NCBI GenBank assembly: GCA_039566865.1
Contig: CM076962.1
Location: 9,666,743 to 9,730,742 of the forward strand
From: Aurelia coerulea
Taxonomy: Eukaryota; Cnidaria; Scyphozoa; Semaeostomeae; Ulmaridae
Direction: 5' to 3'
Length of the DNA stretch: 64,000 nucleotides
Shown here in pieces: positions 24,259 through 36,059 of the stretch. The notes below the pieces were generated by a model. The model made no database searches and was not told the DNA's origin. It saw nothing but the letters and a program-made list of their open reading frames with translations. Every line of letters begins with the position of its first letter. The first letter of the stretch is position 1. A program made the position numbers and the translations under genes.

Positions 24259-24656
24259 TTATCATTATATTCAAGGCTATAGGTTTTATTCATGATCAAA
24301 TCTTCGTGTGCATTTAAAGAATCATAGTCACACGTTCAAACAACTGAGATATCTATTAAACAAATTGTTAGCTGGGAGGGGAGATAATCATCGCTCGTCG
24401 AAGCAAAGACATTTTGCAACGAGGCAACTTGATATTCTGACTGGCTCAAGTGATACCATCCCTACAAAAATAGTCACAATTTCAAAAGGGGCGGGGGCGT
24501 GTTCTGCGACAGAACTGGACAAGGAGGATGCTAATTCTGCTAGTTTCACAGTGTCAAAGCAGTGTAAGCAATGTTAAGAGGTTCTACTTCAGCCAAGACG
24601 AAGGACCATGCATAGAAGGGGCCAGGTCGAAAATTCACAGAGCTCGGAGATGTCGG

Positions 24657-25558
24657 AGAATATCTCCGAGATTTTCAAACTCCGAGTTTTCGTGTTGGCT
24701 CTACATCTATAAGTCGAAAAGACGGAGATCTTGAAAATACTTTGAAACAACTGCAAATTGTCCTGTTAAAGCGTATATTTCAGTTTACTTTGCTGGTTGC
24801 ATTTCACTATGTCAAACAGCTGAATATTTTCAGAGATTGAAGCAAAGTTGAGCACTTGAAAATAGGATGGCAAATAGAAAGAAGCAGCATTATGAGATCA
24901 CAAAATTAGCATTGCCAAATTGTATTAAAACTATAATGACAAGATTGATTACAAGGTTTATAATTTCTATATTGCCGTAATGAGGAACGCACAAAAGCAG
25001 CACATTTAACTCAATTTAAGACTGGCGATCGACTTGTTAGATATGAATGTTTCACTTGCATAATTTTTTATTCATGCCGGGAAACATATACAAAGTTAAA
25101 ACCTGGGGCTACACTTTATATTTTGGGTACTGGGGAAGTGCCAGCGAAATAGGTATCAATTTTCACAATTTTGGTATCGGAACGGTATTGATTTTCGTGA
25201 TTGTGGTGAAAGGAATTGTGTTGATTTTTTTGATTTTGGTATTAAGAGTGGTATCCAATTGTTGTACCATTTGTAACAAGAACAAAGATATAGGCCATTT
25301 AATAAGGAGTGGTGTACATATTTTTTCATAAGGAAAATTTCTATAAGAAACTCAACTCTCAGATTGCCAAATGGGAAAATCTCTGACAATATCCGACTGC
25401 TTGACATTGCGAAATGCAACCAGCAAAATAAAATGAAATACACGAGTTAACAGGGCAATTTACAGATGTTTCAAAATATTTGCGATATTTCCAACTTTTC
25501 AACTTATGCATAAAGGGCCAACACGAAAACTCGGAGTTTGAAAATCTCGGAGATATCG
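24657..25558. mobile_element. Inverted-repeat element with about 195-bp arms
   Basis: The arms 24657-24850 and 25365-25558 are reverse complements, both containing ATCTCCGAGATTTTCAAACT and CGTGTTGG. The interior is non-coding, with a quasi-repeat of GGTATTGATTTT around 25150-25260. Related ends recur at 30304-30385. Confidence 0.7.
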
Positions 25559-25693
25559 GTTTTACAACTCCAGGCTGGTCTTTTTATACACTGTCAGTGA
25601 AACAAATGCTTTAGGAGTATACGGAATACCGGAAACTTCATAGTTGTGTCCAAGTATTTTCGTATCTCCGACTTTTCGACTTATGCATATATA

Positions 25694-26014
25694 TAGACAG
25701 GACATATAGCCTGACAATCTGACATTCAGCCTAATGTTTGTTTTCTCAGGAGGGCTCAGGCTTTCGAAATCTGCCAGTTAACTTTTTTGAAAATGCCTAA
25801 ATGTCACGTGATCGATGACGTCATTTAACGGTAAAAAACCGGACAAAATCCTCTGTGGCCCTTCGCTGGTACGTTATTTTTGAATGAAAATTGCATATTC
25901 AGACTCGCCACAAGACAAGCTTTCGTTTGATGTATATTTAAAAAAGATTTGCTGACATCAGCATTTTCCATTATGACGTCATCACCAATTTACTTCAAGG
26001 AAAGAATTGTCTTG
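25694..26014. repeat. Left terminal inverted repeat of the nuclease element
   Basis: It pairs with 29963-30303. It contains CACGTGATCGATGACGTCAT and a second TGACGTCA, which are E-box/CRE-like palindromes, and ends in AATTTACTTCA. Confidence 0.85.
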
Positions 26015-26067
26015 TTGAAAGTTAACATGACTCGTTGTGATAATGTTTCAATGAAATAAAAGTTTTC

Positions 26068-26073
26068 TTTATT
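26068..26073 (-). promoter_or_regulatory. Polyadenylation signal AATAAA of the nuclease gene
   Basis: AATAAA on the minus strand, about 110 bp downstream of the stop codon at 26184 and just inside the left inverted repeat. Confidence 0.55.
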
Positions 26074-26183
26074 CTAAAGCTAGAGTAAATGATATAAGCA
26101 TTTTGTCTATAATTTTTGAGACCAGGGCCTGTTTTTGGAATTAATGTAACATTAAAACTTCCACTGTTGCGATCCATAGTTGT

Positions 26184-29102
26184 CTAGGTGCAAGGAAGGT
26201 AGTCGCTATCTGACGAATCACTCATTTCTTCCTCGGAAGTAGTGAAATCCTGCTCCCACTCTGAACCTGACAAAACATTCCCAACATCTGTATTTGACTG
26301 TGCCTCTGAATCTGCAGAATATCCAGCTTCTCTAGTAGGCTGCTCAAGACGCCTTCGCGTCACAGGGCTAGAGTGCTTTGCTGACGGTACATGATTTTCG
26401 TCATCGCTTCTTTCATCTTCTGCGTCAGCTTCGTTTCCTTGTGCTTGCGAGGAAGCCTTCTCTTTGCGCTTAACAGATTTCGTCAAGGATGGGGGAAGTT
26501 GCTCTCCTGTGAACCATTTAGGCATCAAACGGTTGAGGCTTTTTTCGTAATACCAACCAGCCTTTGGGTCTGGTCTTGTAACAGTGGCATCTAAACAGCG
26601 TAGCCAAATGAAACATGTTAAGTTGACAAGCTGCAAATCTTCCCAAATTGATTTTGGGTCAGCTGGAACTGCTGCAGATGATTTTGTTTTCAGATTTTGA
26701 TAGATGCATATTCTTGTCTCCACATAGCCTTCCTCAGGTTTTCCACTATACATTACCGTTTGCACGAATGTCTTTGTGTCAGCCATAACTTGTTACGAGA
26801 GACTCTCGTTAGCATTACGCCCAATGTCTTGTATTAGTGCACATTGTTGTTCGCTCCTTGCTATCTTTTTCATTACTTTAACTTTCCCAATGTTGTACTT
26901 GTATGCAGTAGTATCACATCCCGTGATAGCATGGATCTGTGGCAGAACACAGCACACTTTGGAACCGAACTTTTCCACAACGTTTTGAACTTTGACAAAT
27001 TTCTCGTTGTCTATGCACATAAGCCATTTATTTTTGGACTTGCATTTCTGCATTGCATGAAAAAGTAGAACAAATACATCAGTGTCCTTGGCAACAACAA
27101 CAACTGGTGTGTCTTTTGAGTTAGCATGCAATATCATTCTGGTATCAGCCTCTTCATGGTTACATCTTGGCAGGACTTCTACTTTGCTTTTTGAGATCTC
27201 CCATGCTTCCTCTCTGCAAGTTATGATCAATGGGCTTGTAAGAAGCGAGGGGTATTTCACTCCAAAAAATCTCGTACACCTTTGGCAAAAATCCTTTTGT
27301 TTTCAAGACAAATCCATCAAAAATCATCACAAATCCTTTTGTTCTGAGAAAATCTCGCACGCTTTTTCGATGAGTGAAATGCCCCTCGGTAAGAAGCTTG
27401 CGCCCCTCTGCACTTCGAAAGAATTCGGCAGCCATCCTTATCAGATCCTCTTTGTTTGCATCATTGTGGAAAATTCTTGCCAATTCTTACCTTGGGGCAT
27501 CTTTTGGTCTACACTTTCTACATGCACCCGCCTCGATGACTCCCCTCTCTTCTGCCTTGTGCTGGCTTTGGTGCTGTTTTCTAGATACTGGTCATTGACG
27601 ATTTCAACTTGTATTGTCTTTGCATCATGGGGAGGATTAATGCATTGAAGAACGCTCTTGAACCAGGCTCTGTATGTTTCTTAGGGGTTGATGCTACGAA
27701 ATAAGGTCATTCCATCAATGATCCATCTGGCGTTGTCTGGTGGCATTTTTACAAGTGAATTTGACTCCTTGATCACGAAATTACGAAGAACAGCTTTATC
27801 TCCTTGTCGTAGTGCACCATCAGGAGTAGCGAGACTTAAAGGTATGGTTGTGATTGGAAAAGCAAATGCTTCTTCGATAGATGCAGATTTGCCAACCAGA
27901 ATCCCGAAGGCTTGACGGTCTTCTTTCAATATCGAGACTGCTTTTGGTGTTTTCTTTGGTTTTTCTATGCCACTTTGCAACTTTAATTTCTTGATAGGTG
28001 AAAAGAAGCTCTCTTGACTATCGACAAGACGATTCTTCACAAATTCTTTGAACCTTTCATTTCCAGTTGCAGGGGCATTAAGAACATCGCCAATAACTTT
28101 CACATCCACTTCAGTACCAGTGCATATAACCTTGGCCGGACCATTTGAAAATGGATCAGTCTTGTAGGAGCGAAGCTTTTCTTTGAGAGAATTCACATTC
28201 TTATTGTGATTGCTTTTTCCAGAATCTGTAAGCTCTTTATGAGTAGAAGATGTTTTAATTCTCAACTTCTCTCTCATGGCTTTTCTCAGCTTTGCGTGAA
28301 TGTGCATCGTCTGGATCCACTTATTCGTGATATCTATATTTGTGCTGTAGCCAGATCGGAATGGGCCAGCTGTTCCCTTCATTTCTCAGTTAAAGTATTC
28401 GGTCACCAAATCATCATGAACGGAGCAAATTTTTCACCAGAATAGTTGCACCAAACCCTCGAATTCTCAGGTCTTCAAAGGCAGCGTGCTTGCTCGATTT
28501 GAGATTAGTCAGCATCACATGTTGATAGGACAAATAACATGCATAGTTCTGATGGTCGAACGCAAACACAAGACGCAGTATGTCTTTTCTGCTTGTAAAT
28601 GCTTTTCAAAAGAGTTGTCACGGACTGCTGACACCAAGGCTAACATGGAAGAAACATCCTAAAGAAATGCAATGGTCATACTTCTTTCTGTTCCTCCATT
28701 GGTGCTTGTAATCTCTGCGAAGAGGTCTTTGAAGCTCTCTTGTGCTACCACTTTTTCAACTAGTGTTGATGAGGGATTCTGCCTGAGTGCCACCAAATTC
28801 GCGAGAAGCTCTTCGTCCATTACTTTGTAATGTCTGGTGATGTCTTCAGCATGAAATTGAACAAGGGCGTCAAATGCTTCTTTAAGGACTCGCATACACC
28901 GATAGTAGTGCTTTCTTTGGAAAGCTTGGTCGGCAGAACCTGCTGATATCGTACCAGGGTCTATAAACCAGTCCTTGTAACCCATGCATGTGTGCCGTTT
29001 GTAGATCGAACGTTGTCTGACTCTAAGCTGGTGAAATCCACCCATCAGCAAGATTATATTCTTGTACTGATTGCCATGCTTCCAAATAATTTGTACCAGT
29101 TT
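26184..29102 (-). pseudogene. Decayed transposon gene with FEN/XPG-like (PIN-fold) nuclease motifs
   Basis: Minus-strand segments run in order. The N-terminal part (to 28660) holds LLMGGFHQLRV and RHTCMGYKDWFIDPGTISAG. Next are FAFDHQNYACYLSYQHVML (about 28550) and GYSTNIDITNKWIQT (about 28350). ARWIIDGMTLFRSI follows (about 27710), then VNDQYLENSTKASTRQKRG, NHEEADTRMILHA and VVVVAKDTDVFVLLF, then HAITGCDTTAYKYNIGK. The end (26786-26184) holds WYYEKSLNRLMPKWFTGEQL and a very acidic tail, SDSSDSDYLPCT. The order D / D / EEAD / DTD / GCD matches the acidic positions of flap endonucleases (inference). Breaks: in-frame stops near 28658, 28390, 27682 and 26793, frameshifts near 28560, 27470 and 27260, and a missing N-terminus. 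The family is widespread in cnidarians in my recollection, usually unannotated. Confidence 0.8.
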
Positions 29103-29882
29103 CCTGTACAAAATTACAAGGCTAAACTTGGCCTTGTACAGGACAAGTTTTAGCCTTGTAGAGGGGATTATGACCTTGTTATGACCTTGCACTAACCCTG
29201 GAAGAAAATTACAAGGCTTTCAGTAAGATTCCAAGTTGCAACCAGTCTAGCACAAGGTTTCCACAAGGCTTCTACAAGGCTAATTAGCATTTTTCAAGCC
29301 ATTTATAAGGTTACAGCAAGGCTATTCCAGGCAACAAGGACAGATTTGGTAAGACAATAGCACGAGTTGGTTTTGATTGACACCGCAATTCATGAGTGTA
29401 TATCGAAAGAGAAAGGATATATCTCAACATCTACCTCGGGCATTTTATTTCTTTGGTTTAGAAGCTGAGCAGTAAGTGTTTTAATTACACCCAAAAAATA
29501 AGAGAATGGAATCGCCTCCCAATCGGCTTTTGAATAAAATAAATCAAATGCCCGTGGCAGATGTGTAGATATATCCTTCTTCTCTCGATCTATGCTCTTG
29601 TTTGCTCGTAAAAACAATTTCTGTAATGCACAACGAGAGTACTAGCTACTTGGGTTTCAAAGAAACTTTTGCGGCTTTCTTTGTTTTGAATTTCTGGTTG
29701 AGAGAATTTCCTTTGTCTGCGATCCCTAATCGCTTTGAATTGCGGTGTCAATCAAAACCAACTCGTGCTATTGTCTTACCAAATCTGTCCTTGTTATTCC
29801 AGGCTATGCTATAACAAGGTTGCAAGGCCATAACTACAAGGCTTGTACATGGCTATTACATGGCCTTGTATTTTCGTACAGG
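29103..29882. mobile_element. CCTGTAC-ended element made of CTACAAGGC-type repeats
   Basis: The ends CCTGTACAAAATTACAAGGC and, in reverse complement, CCTGTACGAAAATACAAGGC are inverted. The interior repeats ACAAGGCT-like words many times. It interrupts the nuclease gene upstream of the GGFH block. It is itself interrupted by the 463-bp element at 29333-29795. Confidence 0.7.
29333..29795. mobile_element. AACAAGG(A/G)CAG-family element with 9-bp duplication, copy 2
   Basis: Ends AACAAGGACAGATTTGGTAA are inverted. The 9-bp target duplication ATTCCAGGC is exact (29324-29332 and 29796-29804). Nothing coding is present; short frames on both strands only reflect the conserved arms. Confidence 0.9.
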
Positions 29883-29962
29883 TTAGAATGTTATTTGCTG
29901 TTATTTGTTGAAGTAAATATCCCTAGAATCTCAAAAGACGAATAAGTCTGGCGTGCTCTACA

Positions 29963-30303
29963 CAAGACAAAATATTTTCCCTGTGAAGTAAATTTGTGAT
30001 GACGTCATAATGGAAAATGCTGATGTCCGCAAATCTTGTTTAAATATGCATCAAACGAAAGCTTGTTTTGTGGCGAGTCTGAATATGCAATTTTCATTCA
30101 AAAATGACGTACCAGCGAAGAGCCACAGAGGATTTGGTCCGGTTTTTGACCGTTAAATGACGTCATCGATCACGTGACATTTAGGCATTTTCAAAAAAAG
30201 TCACCTGGCAGATTTTGAAAGCCTGAGCCCTCCTCTACAAGAATCTGTTGAGGAAACAAACATTAGGCTGAATGTCAGATTGTCAGGCTATATGTCCTGT
30301 CTA
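29963..30303. repeat. Right terminal inverted repeat of the nuclease element
   Basis: Reverse complement of 25694-26014 with scattered substitutions and small indels. It includes both CRE-like TGACGTCA palindromes. Confidence 0.85.
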
Positions 30304-30385
30304 ATAGGGCCAACACGAAAACTCGGAGTTTGAAAATCTCGAATATATTTCTTCGAGATCTCCGAGTTTTCGACCTGGCTGGGGA
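30304..30385. mobile_element. Short palindromic MITE-like repeat (GGGCCAACACGAAAACTCGG)
   Basis: An imperfect palindrome reading GGCCAACACGAAAACTCGG... and ending ...CTCCGAGTTTTCGACCTGGC. Related copies lie at 24611-24700 and 25514-25560. The nuclease element is inserted at its left edge. Confidence 0.65.
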
Positions 30386-31816
30386 CCATGCATCGAAGGA
30401 CCTACAGTCAATTCCTTACGTGCAGTTTAATGTTTATGTTGTCATTTCCTTACGTGCAGTTAATCGTTTATGTTGTCACGCGTTCCCATTTTTCTGGAGT
30501 AACGTAAAGCGGTGAAAACTCGAACTCAAGATCGATCTTTTTCTCATAAACGTACAAAGAATAGGTTTCTTTCCCGGTTATTTTCTATCCATCTTTGTAG
30601 GCCTTTATTTTCTTCTCTCCAAATCCCATTCGTCAAAAACATTCCAAATACAGTGAGCCCATTATTTGAATATCGCCAATGGAATAAATTTTGTCAACAG
30701 GCCAAGCGTAAAAAGTGGACTAAGGATCAAGGATCTGGGTCAAGGATCGGGCGGGACGTTATGTTAAAAGAAAAGAAATTAGCAGACGAGACCGCAAATC
30801 TTCAGATAGCAATATCCCTGGTTCTGGTTTCTGCAAGACATTACGCAGTGGATAGCAAATAAGTTTTGAAATGAAGCTCATTGCAAACTTCTTCAATGAA
30901 TCAAAAGCGCATTCAAATCAAGCAAATACCAAGTAAATCCAGTTTACTGCAAGGTGATAAACTAATATTCTTACCAATCGCTCTACAGGTATCATTGTAT
31001 TCAAATGCTTGTCGAAATATTCTTGTTCGGTACATAGTTTGTTGTTAGCTGGCAAATACCCCACTGGTTGGTCTCTGCATGCTTGTGCTCCTTTCATGAT
31101 AGGCAACCTACATGCTGATAATCATTCAGCGCTTTATGGCGCTGATGGGGATAAATAATAATGTTAACTGTTTCCGAATCAATTAGTAAAAGGCATTCTT
31201 ATGACATGTGATTGGCAATTATTTTCGTTGGTAACATTCTTCGATATTCCATCGTGATTCTTATAACTTCTTGATAGGTTGTTTTTCCTTGGCTGAATTT
31301 GATTGCTCCCATTTTCCAAACAAGAGAAACACTTTTTGTGTGTAACGAGGAAACATATTCAGAAATAAATGTCCAAATGTCTCATAATTGATCTTTGGCT
31401 GATAAACTGTTCTTTGGTTGATAAACAGCTTGTAATTTATCATTGCTATCTTCTGCAGGCTCTCGAATCTTTCCTTATTTTGCTTTGATGAATCTATTTG
31501 AATAGTCTCTAACGAAACAAATCTTTGTTTGCTTGCATAGCAATGGAAGGCAACTCAATGTAATTATTCTCAAAATGTACAATGATGACCTTACACGTCC
31601 TGTAGTTGATGAGATGTTATAACACTAGTAAGCATATGGGAAATCAATTCTACCATTCATGTAGATGATGTCAGTTTAATAAAGTAATGCGAAATTTTGG
31701 AGTACATTCATGATGCAAAACATTGAAACTGTTTCAAGACTGTAACCAGAATGGCACGTTCCAAAGGGCTTTTCATTTTACAATCATCTAGGTATGGAGC
31801 GTTTGAGCATAAGAGA
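30386..31816. other. No supported gene
   Basis: Frames at 30512-30862 and 30918-31106 show no known domain. A 25-bp direct repeat (CATTTCCTTACGTGCAGTT) occurs near 30413 and 30446. Confidence 0.4.
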
Positions 31817-34225
31817 CAGCATGCAAGTCAAATAGGGCACAGGGAAACCCACAAATCTTCCAATTTCACGCTTGTAAGACAATGATATCGTCGCATTCCA
31901 ATCATATGACTGAAAATAAGATTTTTGAGACAACTTTTCGAGTACCTTCATGAAAATAAAAATGGATATTCGACCAATAAACATACAGAGCTGGTATTAC
32001 CATGAATCAATTCTACAGGCCTCACTCCACACTTGCTTTTCTGCATGTGGTTAAAATTTCATCAGGGATCGGCGTTACATCGCATTTCATTCCTTGGAAA
32101 TTTTGCCCATGTGCAAGAATCTTTCAGGAACGCTACAAATAAGATCTAGCTTTCAAATGTCACATCTTACTTGAATTATGTCTAGGAATAACATGAAAGT
32201 ATTCGTTTGTGTCATTTTCAAGAATCCTTGACGAATTAAAGCTACTTGCTACCAAGAAAGCTAATGGGCCTACCTTCACCCGTAGCAGAATCCCAGTAAC
32301 CGGCATTAAATCACTCTCTTTCGCAATAATAACCAGCGGAAACATTTATAAAAAAGGTCACCACAAATCCAATTTCTTTCCACCATTTTGTCATCAATAA
32401 TTTCGATAAATGTGATAAGATCTCACAGCCTTTGCAGCAAACCGCCCAACAACCGTTGATTCAAAGTTTTCTCGTTGCAAACACCTTGGAAGACTTCCAT
32501 AAAACAAAAGGTTGTGCAAGGCTCAGGTCTCCCATATGACACTGCAAATTGACATCTTTGATAATAGATTGTACACCTTTGAGAATATATTGCAGGGAAA
32601 TTTCTTTATACAAATTATGTACTTTACAGATGTAACAAAAAGATTTGCAATTTTTGAGAAACGTTTTCTATTCTCTTTATTTTGTCAAAATACAGGGAGT
32701 ACCAAAAAATTGTTCGACGATTGATTAAATATAAAGAAATAACGAAATAATGAATGGGCTCCCTGTTAACATAACCATATTGCTGAGATTTTAAATTAGT
32801 TTTAGACACCTGGAACTAGCAATTCGGCTAAATATTCACGGGATTACAAGCGTTCGAAGTTCAAGTTTGTGCGAAAGCTGAAACCAGACTCCCCTAAATT
32901 GCATATTTAGTGAAAGTAGAATCTCGGTTATTCAAAGCAAATCAAATTTGAAAATCACTTTCGATCAACTAGCTTTCTATAACATTGAATCAAAGTTATG
33001 GATGCTTGGAGGAATCATGTTCAGCACAATTTAGAATTGCCCCATCTCCCATAGATTAAGTTTTCATTCAGTGTTTTTAAATACTTGCAGTCTTAAAGTA
33101 AATTTTGGCAACGGTTACAAGAATTAGATAACTTTGGAAGCCTTTTGTGGTTTGCTCTGATATCGACGAGAGGTAAAACATTGGACAGCCTTCTTTTACC
33201 TCGATTTTAGAACGTCTTTTTGGGAAACAAGTCAGTAAGGGGCGTCTGGTTTCAGCTTTCGCACATTTTGAACTTCAAAAGCTTGTAACTCCGTGAATTT
33301 TGGCGTCTAAAATTAATTTAAAATCCGAGGAACAGGGATATCTAACCAGGAGCCCGTACTTTTTATTGTTATTTTTCAACATGTAATCAAACGTCGAACA
33401 ATTTTCTGAGACCCCTGTAGAAGGCCTTCAGAAGTGTGCAATCCATTCTCAAAGGTATAATTTGCTGTGTCATATGGGAGACCCAAGTCTTGCAAAACCT
33501 TTTTTATGCAAGCCTTCAAAGACTCCAAGGTGTTTGCAACAAGAAAAACGTGGATCGACGGTAGTTGGCCGGTTAGCTGCAGCGGCTGTGAAATCTTATC
33601 ACATTTTATCGAAAATATTGATGATAAATTGGTGGAAACGAAATGGATTTATGGTGACCCCATTCGCAAAGGTATCCGCTGATTATTACTGCGAAAGGGA
33701 CTTATATAATGCCGATTACTGGGATTCTGCTGCGGGTGAAGGTAGGCCCATTAGATTTCGTGGTAGCAATTAGCTTTAATTCGTCAAGGATTCTCGAAAA
33801 TGACACAAACGAACACTTTCATGTTATTCCTAGACATAATTCACGCAATATCTGAAATTTTGAAAGCTATATCTTATTCAGAGCGTTTCTGAAAAATTCT
33901 TGAGCATTGACCAATTTTCGAAGGAATGAAATTCGATGCAACGCAGATCCCTGATGAGATTTTAATCAAATGAAGAAAAACAAATGTTGAGTGGGGCCTG
34001 TAGAATCGATTCGTGGTAAAACCAGCTCTGTAATTTTTATCAGTCGAATATCCATTTTTATTTTGGTGAAGGTACTCGAAAAGATGTCTCAAAACCTTAT
34101 TTTCAATCATGTGATCGGAATACGACAATATCATTAGCTCATAAAAGTGAAAATGGAAGATTTGTGGGTTTCTCTGTGCCTTATTGAAATATTTGACTTT
34201 TATGCTATAAGAGATGCGACGTGGT
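31817..34225. mobile_element. Fold-back element with about 780-bp inverted arms
   Basis: The left arm (about 31817-32600) and right arm (about 33422-34225) are reverse complements over most of their length at roughly 80% identity by eye. Shared words include ACATGAAAGTATTCGTTTGT, CTCGAAAA and CCCATATGACAC. A mariner-type MITE sits in the loop. Related fragments lie at 7700-9365, 12115 and 17945. There is no transposase frame, and the ends are approximate. Confidence 0.7.
32691..33419. mobile_element. Mariner-type MITE, TACAGGG ends
   Basis: The ends TACAGGGAGTACCAAAAAAT and, in reverse complement, TACAGGGGTCTCAGAAAATT lie at TA dinucleotides. Inverted arms extend about 100 bp and share TTGTTCGACG and a CCAGGAGCCCGTA-like block. 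Partial relatives lie at 40650, 43370 and 55915-56152. Confidence 0.75.
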
Positions 34226-36059
34226 GTTGGCTTTATTTTTAAATAGGCCAATCATATGCATATGTCCATGCACAAACGATCTATCTCATTAATGACTGGA
34301 GTATTTGTCCTGTGAAACTGGTCCGTATACTAACAGCGGTCAATCGAAAAATGTTTATACAACCGTAAATGCAACAAAAACTTTACTACAATGATTTTGA
34401 AGAAACTGGCTTCGTACACATATAAACTGCGTGGATTTTTGTCAATTTATCTTCGATTTTTTCGTAATCAAAGCAGATCGTTCTTTTATAGTCACGTATT
34501 ACTGATTGTGTTAATTTGTTTTTACTCGTTCATCTTTTTTGGTCCAATTTATGACTTGTGGTGTTACTCGAATGAGAAAAAGGATTGTGAACTTGCAAAA
34601 TAGTTCAAATTTAATACTCCCGAGGAAAGAAAAATTTCCAGGTGCTTAATTTTTGTGCTTTGCCACACAGAATCAAGCGGATATTATGAAGGGAATTGCA
34701 TGCTTCTTCCATTGGCGGACATGCACGAGTTGTTAAATTTTGAACTTGTTAGGGCATCTCATTTTGTTGAGCCCTTTGTAAAGGTTTACGCACAGTCATG
34801 ATTTTCGCGTTTCAAAACCATGAACAGAAGCAGTATAGTTCGAAGCAGTGGAAAACCAAATAGCGTACATGTTTTTGTTGGTTCTCGACAGATTCGTCTT
34901 GCGAATGTCGTAAGTGTAGACGTTATGTTTTGATTGCAAGCACAACAATGCAAAATCAACCCCTAACTTAGTTTCAAGTTTTATCCTACCAAACGATTTT
35001 CACTATCGAGCATCCAATCTTACTGCTAAGACAATGTTCCACCTGGTTGTTTTGGTATACATTCAAAATAGGATTCTTGTCACCAATCTGTATGTACAAA
35101 AATTGGCATGAATATCATAAGACTTTGGAGCATCTTTTAAGCTTTCGTTCAATTTCTTGGCGTCTTTTAATTGATGTTGTTGTTACCCAGCTTCAGGAAG
35201 TGAGCACAGTCCACTTTCCAACAGTCATGAAAATAAGGACGCGAACTCCATGTTAGGTCTTGTAAGGAACACAGAATCACAGTCGCTTCTCCGTACAAAC
35301 TTCTCGCATTAATTGTCATAGAAATGATGATTCTTCAACGCAGGCATTATTGTTTAATACTCCGCCTTCTGCTCTTTTGGTATCAACTAATCCATTCTGA
35401 CGCCTTTCCAACAAATGCCAAGCCAGAAAATTGAGATTAAATGTTGCAAGGGAACAATCGTTTTGAAAGATATTCCAATTGTCTATTCAGCGTTCTCAGG
35501 AAAATGTCCATATATGTCTGCAAGTTCTTCTGCAAATTTTCTGAATTATATTACTCTTTCTTTGTTTCAGTTTCTAGACCTTTGGCAAGCCTTGAAGATG
35601 ACGAAACCATGACATGAAACAGTGCAATGAGCTGAAAGCAAACCTGTCACATTTTGTGATAAAAAATTGCTGAAAGCAAAAACCCAGAAAACTGGGCAAA
35701 AATTAAAAAAAAAAACGACGGCACAATTCTTCATTTCCGTGGATTTGAAAAAATAAGTCAGAGAATGCATTTAAACTGTGACTATGATTTAAACAATGGC
35801 GATTTCAGCCTTGTTTTGGCATTGAGCAGAAAAGTCATTGCTGACATGTGCCAATACAACCAGTTTTTGGGACAAACCTTGCCCAGTGACAAATGTCCAG
35901 CGATATCGGGGAAAAAGCCAATTTCCTTGAAAGCAAAAAAGCCAACTTCTAGGGACAGAGCTGGCCACGATTTCAGAGAAAAAGCCAACAATGGGACCCC
36001 ATAATTTTACCCTTTAGAAGCACGCATTACACACTATCTCACAAGGCAAGAGTTTGTCC
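34226..36059. other. Mostly unassigned; one short membrane-protein-like frame
   Basis: The plus-strand frame 34391-34603 codes 70 residues with a basic start (MILKKLASYTYKL) and one strongly hydrophobic helix (YSHVLLIVLICFYSFIFFG), the layout of a signal-anchor exon. No splice partner or homologue is recognised, so it is only noted. Nothing else is assignable. Confidence 0.25.

Larger units (their letters stand above)
25694..30303 (-). mobile_element. 4.6-kb DNA transposon carrying a FEN/XPG-like nuclease gene
   Basis: Terminal inverted repeats of about 320 bp begin TAGACAGGACATATAGCCTG on both sides. The flank is ATA at 25691-25693 and ATA at 30304-30306, which can also be read as a TA duplication. 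A related sequence at 25500-25517 (CTTATGCATAAAGGGCC) shows what the site looks like without the insert, which supports these borders. The minus-strand gene ends at 26184, with AATAAA on the minus strand at 26073-26068. Two younger elements (29103-29882 and, inside that, 29333-29795) sit where the 5' part of the gene should be, so the copy is broken. The Academ superfamily, which as I recall has 3-4 bp duplications and an XPG-like nuclease, is the nearest known class. That placement is an inference. Confidence 0.8.

Noticed and set aside
27082..27648. 188-residue plus-strand open frame
   Set aside because: It is the antisense shadow of the nuclease pseudogene; the minus strand carries the recognisable motifs.
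29602..29814. Plus-strand frame with a repeated peptide (NYWLREF, RFELRCQS) also seen at 36079, 41363, 60010 and 60536
   Set aside because: The recurring peptide only reflects the conserved arm of the AACAAGGGCAG element, which is read on either strand. There is no start, domain or codon evidence for a gene.
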